Assembly (NCBI GenBank): GCA_029718625.1
Contig: CM056383.1
Span: forward strand, 16,219,897 to 16,283,896
Origin: Synaphobranchus kaupii
Taxonomy: Eukaryota; Chordata; Actinopteri; Anguilliformes; Synaphobranchidae
Direction of reading: 5' to 3'
DNA: 64,000 nt
Below, piece after piece: positions 46,136-52,815 of the stretch (position 1 is its first letter; each line of letters starts with the position of its first letter). The notes under the pieces were generated by a model. That model saw only the letters and a program-made list of their open reading frames with translations, had not been told where the DNA came from and did not search any database. The position numbers and the translations under genes are program-made.

Positions 46136-48179
46136 TTGCTCTCAGAATCACGAAGCACAGTGATGCAGAACACAATAAAATCAACACACATCTGGACAAA
46201 ATATGTAGGATGCGATAAGTTTCAATCCAACATAAAGTTACACATAATACAGGTGACTTAGCTCTCATTTTAGGGTGAGATTATTGCATTATTATTTTTT
46301 ATTTATTTTGCTTTCTGATTTCTTCCCATTTTCTCCCAATTTGGTAGCCAATTGAACCCCTATTCTAATTAAATTATCCCCGTGTTGCAACCGCTAGAGA
46401 ATCACCGCTATACAACCCTGTCAGCCGGTAGTAGGAAGGAGGGCACCACGTCCTCTACAGGGCGTGACTCCTCACGCTCCTGTCCGTGATTCCAACTCGC
46501 CCAGGGCCGTTCTGTGCGCAGTGATTCTCTCCGAGCCCCTTCCCCCACCCGGGAGCAGCCGCCAATTGCCGCTCCCGCAGGGCACCGGCCATGCTCGGAT
46601 CCGGCAAGACCAGTCGGCACCTTAGCCCGCTGCACCACCGCGGCGCCTAAGCCAAATGCCTTTTTAATAATGATTTTTTTTCTGACTTTGAACATGCAAG
46701 GAGAAGCAACACCAGAGGCGATGGATACTCTAAGTAAACTAATTTGAAGAAGGGTATGGCTTGCGAGGGCTAACAGGAAAAAAAACATCTCCTCTATAAA
46801 GTCCTCCATGAATAGGTTTGCCTCTAGAACCATTTACTGTATTTTTCCACAATTACCTAAAAAACATTGCCATTCAGCACCAATAAAATCCTGAGGGTAC
46901 TTCTGAAAGAACATATGCTTTCTTGTGCAGATATAGCATTTGTCTGTTGCCCTGTGCAGAGCTGTCTACTATTTGCTCTAAACTTTATTATGAGCCTTCA
47001 TAAAATCCAATAAATTTGTTATCATATGCAGTCGCCTGCACTATCCTGTTAAACGCCCACACCCACCCCACCCTGCATCTGAAAAATAAGGCCATAACCT
47101 AAGAGTGCACAATATTTGGGCAGTTGAACATTGCTCAGAAACTTTGGTCATTAGTGGTTGTGATAAAATTGTCCTGAACGTCAATGCCTGACCTCTAATG
47201 TGCATTTGTGACATCATTTAAGAACCGGGTGGGGTAGAAGAGCAGCTCAATAATGGTACTGCACTTGGAACTCAAAAGTTGCTGGTTCAATTCCCAGGTG
47301 AGGCTATGCCATTTTACCCTTGAGTAAGGCACTTGAATTGCTTCAATAAATTTCCAGTGCTATAAATTGATAGTATGCATTATAAAAAGTAAGCTGTGAA
47401 ACTCACTCAACTAAATGCCTACCTGTGGTGGCAGCGGAGCTGGGCTTGTAACTGGGGTTGCAGGGTCGATTTCCTATATATATTCCTATATTCAGTAACT
47501 TCAGTATACTGCTGAAGATATTCAGCTGTATGAATTGCTCTGAAGCTACGTACTTAACCTGAGTTACTTCAGTATACTGCATATTCAGCTGTATGAATTG
47601 CTCTGAAGCTACGTACTTAACCTGAGTAACTTCAGTATACTGGATATTCAGCTGTATGAATTGCTCTGAAGCTATGTACTTAACCTGAGTTACTTCAGTA
47701 TACTGCATATTCAGCTGTATGAATTGCTCTGAAGCTACGTACTTAACCAGAGTTACTTCAGTATACTGCATATTCAGCTGTATGAATTGCTCTGAAGCTA
47801 CGTACTTAACCCGAGTTACTTCAGTATACTGCATATTCAGCTGTATGAATTGCTCTGAAGCTACGTACTTAACCCGAGTTACTTCACTATACTGCATATT
47901 CAGCTGTATGAATTGCTCTGAAGCTACGTACTTAACCCGAGTTACTTCAGTATACTGCATATTCAGCTGTATGAATTGCTCTGAAGCTACGTACTTAACC
48001 TGAGTAACTTCAGTATACTGTATATTCAGCTGTATGAATTGCTCTGGATGAAGGGATCTGCTAAATGGCAGTAATGTAAGAGAGGAAGAAGAGGATGCTC
48101 ACCTTCATCTTGCTCTCGCAGTGGGGGAAGCCGTCCAGGGGCGGAAGCTCACACTTCTCCTGGGCTCCACTGAGGAGGT
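9066..48179 (-). CDS. mgat5: mgat5 (GnT-V), fourteen 3' coding exons, 5' end outside window
   Basis: The enzyme is a type II Golgi membrane protein of CAZy family GT18 that transfers GlcNAc from UDP-GlcNAc in beta-1,6 linkage to the alpha-1,6 mannose arm of N-glycans, giving tri- and tetra-antennary glycans. Joined exons (48179..48103, 46023..45934, 45496..45425, 44925..44764, 42556..42387, 40544..40410, 36579..36446, 31994..31861, 24392..24243, 15196..15049, 14847..14731, 13717..13643, 11363..11206, 9264..9066) encode about 606 residues matching recalled human MGAT5 (741 residues) from about residue 136 to the end. Counting back from the C-terminus puts the Glu of [10 protein letters not shown] at 297, the catalytic residue in human. 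Sequons GNKSS, LNASD and QNQSL are kept. All splice sites are GT-AG and phases agree. The exon at 15049 has one extra base, so as written the frame is broken. Anchor and stem exons were not found. Confidence 0.95.
9301..9460. repeat. interspersed repeat fragment flanked by AAATTC repeats
   Basis: A fish-type repeat piece (CCGCTTATTCCTGGTCAGGG ... CACAGGGC, about 9346-9422) lies between two runs of AAATTC-like units (9303-9332 and 9424-9455). It begins about 37 nt upstream of the W14 acceptor. The family is not named. Confidence 0.6.
9569..10316. mobile_element. 748-bp palindromic DNA element
   Basis: The left arm 9569-9895 and the right arm about 9990-10316 are reverse complements with few mismatches, with a unique centre of about 95 bp. 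The ends are AAAGGGTTAGTTCGGAATTTT and its inverse. No coding capacity is seen. The target duplication is unclear, so the superfamily is left open. It lies in the last mgat5 intron. Confidence 0.9.
10317..11205. other. intron W13-W14, remainder
   Basis: No repeat or exon recognised. Confidence 0.5.
11206..11363 (-). CDS. mgat5: mgat5 exon W13
   Basis: 158 nt, 52 residues, [20 protein letters not shown] to NKDKDLI, plus two bases of Lys. The cysteines of [10 protein letters not shown] and LICEPSFF are kept. The acceptor is CTGCAG and the donor AA|GTGAGT. The long open frame upstream of the acceptor is intron. Confidence 0.96.
11400..11990. repeat. probable decayed DNA transposon
   Basis: GC-richer than its surroundings. 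It contains an exact internal duplication of about 41 bp (ACAGAATCATAAGCCTCCCG starting at about 11527 and 11563) and the look of a dispersed fish repeat. No transposase or clear ends are found. Confidence 0.3.
12115..12336. repeat. dispersed repeat shared with the 39-kb region
   Basis: The segment with ACCAGCCACAATCAAAATCT and TTTGGCTGGTGG...CATTTCACAC has a close relative at 39621..39750. Its first part matches the reverse complement of about 39103-39175. Confidence 0.75.
13037..13225. mobile_element. degraded hAT-like MITE
   Basis: The ends are CAGGGGTAGGAGACC and the inverse GGTTGCCAACCCCTG. It is 189 bp. The 8-bp flanks do not match, so it is old. Confidence 0.65.
13643..13717 (-). CDS. 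mgat5: mgat5 exon W12
   Basis: 75 nt, 25 residues, [20 protein letters not shown] to FIENQ. The acceptor is CCTCAG and the donor [21 protein letters not shown] is a hallmark of the GT18 family. Confidence 0.96.
14392..14527 (+). repeat. dispersed repeat copy A
   Basis: Contains GAATGTTCTTAACTGA, CAATCACTACTG and GGAGTTCTAGAACACT in that order. The same blocks occur inverted at 17040..17166. It ends in an A run. Confidence 0.8.
14731..14847 (-). CDS. mgat5: mgat5 exon W11
   Basis: 117 nt, 39 residues, [20 protein letters not shown] to SILGQK. The acceptor is CTGCAG and the donor AAG|GTGAGG. DNASE gives an extra possible sequon not in the human sequence I recall. Confidence 0.95.
15049..15196 (-). 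CDS. mgat5: mgat5 exon W10, with one-base frameshift
   Basis: 148 nt where 147 is expected. It begins [20 protein letters not shown] in frame. A GGGG run (GGG expected) at 15133..15136 then shifts the frame. Skipping one G restores CAFLNPKF and SSKNTDFF and ends at the donor GAG|GTGAGA in the phase the next exon requires. The acceptor is CGGCAG. This may be an assembly error or a real allele; the flanking exons look fully constrained. Confidence 0.9.
15197..16384. other. intron W9-W10, 3' part
   Basis: No exon recognised. Open frames near 15695-16039 lack any domain. Confidence 0.4.
16385..16582. mobile_element. hAT-like MITE
   Basis: The inverted ends are TGTCAAACTCCAGTCCTG and CAGGAGTCTGAAATCACTG. 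It is about 198 bp and of the same general kind as the element at 43705..43913. Confidence 0.6.
17040..17166 (-). repeat. dispersed repeat copy B, inverted relative to copy A
   Basis: The reverse complement matches 14392..14527 over about 120 bp. Confidence 0.8.
17658..17689. repeat. poly-C run of 32
   Basis: An uninterrupted run of C. The length in an assembly may be unreliable. Confidence 0.95.
17690..18360. other. A-rich intron DNA upstream of the LINE
   Basis: 18010-18290 is purine-rich and gives a lysine-rich open frame of 91 codons on +. There is no domain, and the composition alone explains the absence of stops. It could be LINE 5' UTR, but I see no evidence for this. Confidence 0.4.
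18383..18853 (+). pseudogene. LINE ORF1, N-terminal part
   Basis: It starts [19 protein letters not shown], breaks at 18571, and continues in another frame from about 18600 with a block including [20 protein letters not shown] and an acidic serine-rich stretch to a stop at about 18854. The NGT-VQG-SEAS block looks like one I recall from fish LINE ORF1 proteins. Function unknown to me. Confidence 0.6.
18888..19204 (+). pseudogene. LINE ORF1, coiled-coil part
   Basis: Heptad-like [14 protein letters not shown] through [15 protein letters not shown] and ELQDLRELH, rich in Leu, Glu, Lys and Arg with no Pro or Gly, predicts a coiled coil of about 90 residues. Such a segment in LINE ORF1 proteins usually drives oligomerisation. 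The frame differs from the preceding and following parts. Confidence 0.7.
19205..20105 (+). pseudogene. LINE ORF1, SGNH hydrolase-like esterase domain
   Basis: A Ser/Thr/Pro-rich linker leads to [11 protein letters not shown] (Ser of block I, codons near 19440), HTGTNDL (block III, 19581-19601) and [10 protein letters not shown] (Asp at 19824, His at 19833; block V). These are the SGNH/GDSL signature positions, so the catalytic Ser-Asp-His set is visible. An extra G near 19850 shifts the frame, and the tail becomes Pro-rich. The role of the esterase in retrotransposition is not settled. Confidence 0.75.
20106..20507 (+). pseudogene. LINE ORF2, remnant of APE-type endonuclease
   Basis: GDFNA (20124..20138), [10 protein letters not shown] and LSDHNQI (SDH at 20451..20459) are the C-terminal motifs of the AP endonuclease-like domain. 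The N-terminal half is missing: the sequence jumps from the ORF1 tail straight to GDFNA, so about 100 or more residues are deleted. Stops are present at about 20207 and 20505. Confidence 0.75.
20740..22950 (+). pseudogene. LINE ORF2, reverse transcriptase
   Basis: The RT blocks are in order: LISPIHKSG then [48 protein letters not shown], and [10 protein letters not shown] (YADD at 21913..21924), followed by [10 protein letters not shown] and YTYLGLTIT. In-frame stops occur at about 21376, 21643, 22192 and 22654, each readily explained by a point change, so the copy is inactive but not very old. Confidence 0.9.
22860..23126 (+). pseudogene. LINE ORF2, C-terminal Cys/His knuckle and end
   Basis: CGHC followed by a His nine residues on and a Cys five further (C-x2-C-x9-H-x4-C, in [19 protein letters not shown]) resembles the C-terminal zinc knuckle of several LINE ORF2 proteins. 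A stop at about 22981 precedes further homologous codons, ending LRDTE and TGA at 23124..23126. Confidence 0.6.
23340..24242. other. intron W9-W10, 5' part
   Basis: Two more short GA tracts (about 23406-23425 and 23480-23495). No exon or transposon recognised. Confidence 0.5.
24243..24392 (-). CDS. mgat5: mgat5 exon W9
   Basis: 150 nt, 50 residues, [19 protein letters not shown] to LLLRETK, including [12 protein letters not shown], which belongs to the donor-binding half of the GT-B fold. The acceptor is TTTCAG and the donor AAG|GTGAGG. The downstream intron (9 kb) holds the LINE. Confidence 0.95.
24452..24854. repeat. compound 25/39-bp minisatellite
   Basis: Units share GGGTTAATAACCTCTTCAAT/GTACTG. 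Short units end there; long units add CTGAGACTATTCTG. They alternate irregularly over about 400 bp, starting about 60 nt upstream of the W9 acceptor in the intron. Confidence 0.9.
24855..26910. other. intron W8-W9 segment
   Basis: Holds a two-copy repeat (GAACAATGAAACAGCCCTAG-like at about 25650 and 25693) and a C-rich tract at about 26257-26272. Nothing coding recognised. Confidence 0.4.
26911..26934. repeat. poly-G run of 24
   Basis: An uninterrupted run of G. Confidence 0.95.
26935..29294. other. intron W8-W9 segment
   Basis: A short CA-rich patch lies at 27165-27225. 27890-28160 is CpG-rich with no gene or exon recognised. The rest is unremarkable. Confidence 0.4.
29295..29859. mobile_element. 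candidate MITE with 13-bp terminal inverted repeats
   Basis: It begins CCCCATTTACACC and ends GGTGTAAATGGGG, 565 bp apart. No coding capacity. The arms are similar only near the tips. No clear target duplication, so the family is open. Confidence 0.6.
29860..31649. other. intron W8-W9 segment
   Basis: No exon or repeat recognised. Confidence 0.4.
31650..31843. mobile_element. hAT-like MITE next to a splice donor
   Basis: The ends are TAATGGTCCCCAGCCCTG and CAGGGTTGGGGAGCACTG (inverse). The flanks GTCTAAAG (31642..31649) and GCCTAAAG (31844..31851) match at 7 of 8 positions, as expected for a hAT duplication. It lies 18 nt from the W8 exon edge. Confidence 0.85.
31861..31994 (-). CDS. mgat5: mgat5 exon W8
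   Basis: 134 nt. Two bases complete Pro, then come 44 residues [20 protein letters not shown] to KVDSFWK, with two sequons (NAS, NQS). The acceptor is TTTTCAG and the donor AAG|GTATGA. A hAT MITE begins at about intron position +18. Confidence 0.96.
31995..33563. other. intron W7-W8 segment
   Basis: 32560-32710 has loose repeats of a motif like AACACGACGACATTTC. No exon recognised. Confidence 0.4.
33564..33665. repeat. CT microsatellite followed by C run
   Basis: (CT)n at 33564-33620 and a C run at about 33648-33663. Confidence 0.95.
33666..35331. other. intron W7-W8, AT-rich segment
   Basis: AT-rich, with no recognised repeats; could contain conserved noncoding DNA, but this cannot be judged without comparison. 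Confidence 0.3.
35332..35518. mobile_element. hAT-like MITE
   Basis: The ends are CAGGGGTGGGGAACCT and AGGTTCCCCGCCACAG (inverse). The flanks GACTAAAC and CACTAAAC match at 7 of 8. It is 187 bp with an internal palindrome (AGCCCAGCACTAAGACACC against GGTGTCTTAGTGCTGGGC). Confidence 0.85.
35530..35682 (-). repeat. tRNA-derived SINE, minus strand
   Basis: On the - strand it reads GGGTCGCTGGGTGGCTCGTT then CGGTTAAGGCACC (A-box-like) and CGAATCCGGACC (B-box-like). It directly follows the hAT MITE. Confidence 0.6.
36446..36579 (-). CDS. mgat5: mgat5 exon W7
   Basis: 134 nt. One base completes Gln, then come 44 residues [20 protein letters not shown] to QQFNTML, then one base. It is almost identical to human through [18 protein letters not shown]. 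The acceptor is TTCTAG and the donor C|GTAAGT. Confidence 0.96.
37402..38136. repeat. 15-bp minisatellite, about 49 copies
   Basis: The unit is close to GCACGAGCGTCTCCT with variants. A block of nine units (135 bp) is repeated (ACGAGCCTCT at 37781 and at 37916), so there is higher-order structure. The unit length is a multiple of three and lacks stops, so frames on both strands are open, up to 276 codons on -. No start context, signal or splice evidence supports a protein. Confidence 0.95.
38137..39002. other. intron W6-W7 segment
   Basis: No exon or clear repeat recognised. Confidence 0.4.
39003..39750. repeat. TTA microsatellites and inverted dispersed repeat
   Basis: (TTA)n at 39003-39032 and 39238-39260. 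39062-39225 (reverse) and 39621-39750 (forward) both resemble the repeat at 12115..12336, so the two parts may be ends of one element. Confidence 0.6.
40160..40235. repeat. SINE/LINE tail fragment
   Basis: ACATTACATTAATTTAGCAG followed by AAGCTCTTATCCAGAGCG is a very common fish repeat end. It lies in the W6-W7 intron. Confidence 0.6.
40410..40544 (-). CDS. mgat5: mgat5 exon W6
   Basis: 135 nt. The first base completes Glu, then come 44 residues [17 protein letters not shown] to GPSWVHY, then two bases of Gln. It carries the conserved [11 protein letters not shown] strand and an N-K-S sequon. The acceptor is TGTAG and the donor CA|GTGAGT. Confidence 0.95.
40694..40925. repeat. degenerate approx. 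40-bp tandem repeat
   Basis: Units contain AATAGAGATGAGTTTATTAA and an AAACAAAG spacer, repeated four or more times. Confidence 0.75.
40926..42000. other. intron W5-W6 segment
   Basis: No exon or repeat recognised. Confidence 0.4.
42000..42376. repeat. 26-bp G-rich minisatellite abutting exon W5
   Basis: The unit is GTGTACAGGGGATGGGTGTT plus CAGTCC, in exact 26-bp steps at 42139, 42165, 42191 and later, with degenerate copies at the left and GGGGAATGGGGATAAG variants at the right. The right end lies about 11-20 nt from the W5 splice donor. Confidence 0.95.
42387..42556 (-). CDS. mgat5: mgat5 exon W5, catalytic Glu
   Basis: 170 nt. It encodes 56 residues, [20 protein letters not shown] through SLAELK, plus two bases of a Glu codon. 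The Glu in PLGELVQW aligns with the human catalytic Glu297. The acceptor is TTCAG and the donor GA|GTGAGT. Human has Val where this exon starts with Ile. A 26-bp minisatellite abuts the donor. Confidence 0.96.
42557..43704. other. intron W4-W5 segment
   Basis: A common fish repeat piece (TTCAATTTATTTTGTATAGC) lies at about 43178-43260. Otherwise AT-rich, no exon. Confidence 0.45.
43705..43913. mobile_element. hAT-like MITE
   Basis: The ends are CAGGGGCCTCAAACC and GGAGTTTGACACGTGTG (inverse, diverged). The flanks CTCTAACG and CTCTACGG match at 6 of 8. 209 bp. Confidence 0.7.
44594..44765. repeat. 84/85-bp tandem duplication copying the W4 exon end and donor
   Basis: AACTCGTCCCA...GAGGGGGGTTTGGGG blocks occur at about 44618 and 44702. 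The exon end with its donor (GCGCAAGAAG|GTACACC on -) occurs at 44764 and again 85 nt into the intron, with the copied donor GT at 44677-44678. Confidence 0.9.
44764..44925 (-). CDS. mgat5: mgat5 exon W4
   Basis: 162 nt, 54 residues, from [14 protein letters not shown] to KRKRKK, with EEFRWM and SLAEKQ as in human. The acceptor is CCACAG and the donor AAGAAG|GTACAC. The donor and exon end are copied again in the intron (see the duplication at 44594..44765). The frame stays open for about 77 codons past the donor, which is not expected to be coding. Confidence 0.95.
45069..45410. repeat. purine-rich GA tracts
   Basis: GAGAGA-type tracts at 45075-45112, 45200-45245 and 45352-45407, separated by AT-rich DNA. 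The last lies about 18 nt from the W3 donor. Confidence 0.9.
45425..45496 (-). CDS. mgat5: mgat5 exon W3
   Basis: 72 nt, 24 residues, [14 protein letters not shown] to EKKTR. The acceptor is GCTCAG and the donor CGG|GTGAGA. It is one of the less conserved exons. A CT-rich tract (GA on +) begins about 18 nt after the donor. Confidence 0.92.
45934..46023 (-). CDS. mgat5: mgat5 exon W2
   Basis: 90 nt, 30 residues, [19 protein letters not shown] to IYLSE, closely like human. The acceptor is TCTCAG and the donor GAG|GTGAGT. A TG tract (CA on +) lies about 14 nt upstream of the acceptor. Confidence 0.95.
46036..46134. repeat. CA microsatellites upstream of the W2 acceptor
   Basis: (CA)n at about 46036-46071 and 46106-46134, giving UG repeats in the mgat5 transcript from about -14 to -110 relative to the W2 acceptor. 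Confidence 0.95.
46300..46652 (-). repeat. tRNA-derived SINE, minus strand
   Basis: On the - strand the head reads GCGCCGCGGTGGTGCAGCGG GCTAAGG (A-box). The tail includes CAATTGGCTACCAAATTGGG and AGAAAATGGG, then a poly-A-like end. This head-tail arrangement is familiar from fish SINEs. Confidence 0.75.
46653..47228. other. intron W1-W2 segment
   Basis: AT-rich, no repeat or exon recognised. Confidence 0.4.
47229..48080 (+). repeat. SINE with internal 63-bp array
   Basis: A tRNA-derived head with B-box GGTTCAATTCCCAGG (about 47284), then ACTTGAATTGCTTCAATAAA, then nine copies of a 63-bp unit, and finally a SINE-type end GATCTGCTAAATGGCAGTAA at about 48055-48078. The repeat unit itself looks like the SINE tail region. 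The end is 24 nt from the W1 donor. Confidence 0.8.
47509..48050. repeat. 63-bp minisatellite, nine copies
   Basis: CTGTATGAATTGCTCTG recurs at exactly 63-bp steps: 47526, 47589, 47652, 47715, 47778, 47841, 47904, 47967 and 48030. Because 63 is divisible by three, an open frame with a 21-residue repeat appears on each strand. Confidence 0.97.
48103..48179 (-). CDS. mgat5: mgat5 exon W1 (first seen in window)
   Basis: The acceptor is CCCCCAG and the donor ATGAAG|GTGAGC. The exon is 77 nt: two bases finish a split codon, then 25 residues from [16 protein letters not shown] to ESKMK. The human equivalent is IINGAQEKC onward. This is the start of the luminal N-terminal part of the catalytic region. 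Confidence 0.93.
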
Positions 48180-48273
48180 CTGGGGGTACACATACAAACA
48201 CACAATAATGTCAGAGGGAAAGGGGGGTGATATCACCAGCAATGCTCACCACAAACACGCACACGCACACAAA

Positions 48274-49683
<1,410 letters not shown>

Positions 49684-50082
49684 CCCAGATCAGTTCTGTG
49701 TGTCTGAGTAGATGAACAGTGATACGATGAGCAGGCTGTACCCAGATCAGTTCTGTGTGTCTGAGTGGATGAACAGTGATTCGATGAGCAGGCTGTACCC
49801 AGATCAGTTCTGTGTGTCTGAGTAGATGAACAGTGATACGATGAGCAGGCTGTACCCAGATCAGTTCTGTGTGTCTGAGTGGATGAACAGTGATACGATG
49901 AGCAGGCTGTACCCAGATCAGTTCTGTGTGTCTGAGTAGATGAACAGTGATACGATGAGCAGGCTGTACCCAGATCAGTTCTGTGTGTCTGAGTGGATGA
50001 ACAGTGATACGATGAGCAAGCTGTACCCAGATCAGTTCTGTGTGCCTGAGTGGATGAACAGTGATACACTGAGCAAGCTAAA
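49684..50082. repeat. 57-bp minisatellite, seven copies, alternating A/B units
   Basis: Copies start at 49684, 49741, 49798, 49855, 49912, 49969 and 50026 with CCCAGATCAGTTCTGTGTG. Units carry GAGTAGATG (A) or GAGTGGATG (B) in the order A B A B A B B. Confidence 0.97.
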
Positions 50083-52479
50083 CCCAGAAGAAAGCTGACC
50101 CAGTCAAAGGTCAATGTCTCTTTGGTCAAAGTCAAAGAGTAACCGAATGTTAAAAATAGCAGAAGCCACAGCATCAAGACATTTTCCACAAAATAACCTT
50201 TATAGGTGTCCGCAGGGTAACATATCTGTTAATTAGGGCCGAAGCGATGTCTCACTCCACCGATAAAACCAGCTAATAAACTGCTTCCCTAAAGCTAATG
50301 TAATTGGTCCTCATGGGGATAACACACTTGATAATTATTTCTTCACTTTTCCGGGTGATCAGGCTGTGGTTTGCACTGTGAATCTCATTACAATGAAGGT
50401 TTAAAGAGTAAAATACATTTAGTTAAAAAAGTTACAAGGTTCTTGCAGGTGCTCTCAGCAGTGCATCCAGGCATGTTTCCGGGTATAATTTATTTAGACC
50501 ATTTATATTTTAGAACTTTTATAAAAAATAAAAAGAATTAAGAAAAATAAAAACCTTTTCTAAAACTGAAATTCCTGAGAAAGTTAGACTTTTTTTTCTC
50601 TCAAATTTTTTTGGTTCTAAATTAAAATCTGTCAGATACAATCATGCTGGATTGTATCACGTCCTCAAACCCTCATGATTGAGCAAGCATTCTTCTTAGA
50701 GCAGCACTCATTTCTCAGGAACAGAGAACAGCTACGGGGCGACCTATCCTTTCCTTATTGCATTCATGGCAAAAGAATTTAAAGGATGGCACCGAGTGGA
50801 ACCTGTTCTGCAATTTCCTGAAGATGTGACAGAGATTCACACTTTCTTCACCTGTGAGAATTTCCCACAAACGCATACCTGCGCACATATACCAGTGCAG
50901 ACACATACCTGACATACCTGTGCAGACACATACCTTCACAGAGGGCTGATAGGCGCACGGTGAAGGAACCTTTTGAGCCCAATGAGACGTATGCTCAAAT
51001 CATTGAGACCTAACGACACCTGTAGCTGTGCAAGGCTGTGAAACTAAGCCAAGGGGCTTGTGGGAAGTCAGAAGGGTTTCTCTTATGTACCGAATGTACG
51101 CCGGACTCGCATCGCCCAGGAAACCGCCTCTAAGGTTGCAGACGGAGTCGAGCATATTTGGGGCTTCTGCCTCTCTACTCTCAAAGTCTGGCCCTTCCCA
51201 AGTTAACACCCACATATCACGCTGAGACTGCGTTAAACAGAGGCACACTGCAGCTGACACATCTCAAAAAGAGGGCTCCAGAAACAAACCTGCCAACACC
51301 ACCAGGGCGTTGCGTGGGAGGGCTGTGGCCCCCCCCAGGAAGGTGACGCACGACCAAACGGGGCCCCTCGGGTACGCCGGTTCCCGCGAGGTTCCCCGTC
51401 ACGGGCTCAGAAAGACCGGCGGGAGTCACCTGCCACCCACCTGGGCGCGTCCAGAGCGAACACACTGAACCGGTACGAGGTGTTAGGTACTGTTCCCACC
51501 ACAGATATGCGACAAGCTTCTCCCCAGAAAGGAGAGGAGAGAAGGGAAGAGAGGATAGGAGAGGAGAAGAGAGGAGAAAGGATGAGAGGAGAGGACAGCG
51601 GAGCACCTCCAGGGCCTCCCTGCTTCCGGAGGTACAGAACATGAGTCGGCTTTGCGAGGAGCGCGAAAAACAAAAAGATTAGAAACAGGGCCTTCACAGG
51701 CCACGAGAAATGTGTCGCGCCCATCACACCAAGAACGCCAGATTTACGACCCTGAAACACATGTACCCAAATATTCACATGGTCCCAGTCACGCTATCCC
51801 TGAAGGTTTCTATTCCCTGGGCTGGCTGACTGGCTGTGCAGTAAAGCACTTCGTAAGCAGAAGCTTGGAGCTACAGTTCACAGGTGCTGTTGAAGAATTG
51901 CACTATCGCTTAAACAGCCTACTACACGGGGACGGTATAGAACATTATCCATACAAGCTCTGTAGTAGGTTATCCATAATGCGGAACAAATCCATAATAA
52001 GAATATTAATTAAACAATAATATTAAGCCCGTAGAGGCGTTTCATTTCACAAGAGAAATAAAATCCTGCACTTGATTAGCGTTTTCCTAAAACACCGCCA
52101 ATACGGAGGGATTCTTGTCCTCACTTGAGGTGACAAAGAGGAAGGCGGAACCCTTTAGCGGATTATAATCACGCCGCAGAGACACCGGACTTATTTTCCA
52201 CTGTGTGTCAGGTATCCGCACCGCCCGCGCATCCGTTTTTCCCCTCCAGGGAGTCTAGTCCTGCAGTCAGTGCGATACATCCACCAGCGCTCAAGGTATC
52301 TTTATTCCTTCCTGAATTCCCTGTGGCGAGCCCAAATCAATATCCCAATGACACCTTGTGCGCTGTCACTTATTCTAGTGTGGAGCCACAAATGCACACG
52401 TTTAAATGCTGCCTTGTGCATGCTCAATTTTCTATGGGAAAGACGGATTGCATTACTTCACTGAACTCGGGTGTTGTCT
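50083..52479. other. mgat5 upstream intron segment
   Basis: 50200-50450 is rich in TTAATTA and CTAATAAA motifs and looks unique. 50870-50935 has CACATACCT repeats. 51520-51600 is purine-rich (GAGAGGA). No exon recognised. Confidence 0.4.
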
Positions 52480-52815
52480 GAGTGGCTGTTATGGAATGCA
52501 GGTAAAACCAGATTTCGGTTTGAGTGGCGGTTACAGAACAGAGGTAAAACCAGATTTAATTTTGAGTGGCTGTTACAGAATGGAGGTAAAACCAGATTTT
52601 GGGTTGAGAGGCTGTTCCGCAATGGAGGTGAAACCGGTTTTCGGTTTGAGTCGCAGTTACGAAACAGAGGTGGAACCAGATTTAATTTTGAGTAGCAGTT
52701 ATGGAACAGAGGTAAAACCATATTTCGGATTGAGTGGCTGTTACGGAACAGAGGTAAAACCAGATTTCGGTTTGCGAGGCCTTTACGGAATGGAGGTAAA
52801 ACCAGTTTTCAGTTT
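52480..52815. repeat. 42-bp minisatellite, eight copies without length change
   Basis: Copies start at 52480, 52522, 52564, 52606, 52648, 52690, 52732 and 52774 with GAGTGGC-like motifs and contain GAGGTAAAACCAGATTT. They differ by substitutions only. Confidence 0.97.

Noticed and set aside
47403..47960. 185-codon open frame with a 21-residue repeat
   Set aside because: A direct result of the 63-bp array inside a SINE; the opposite strand is open too.
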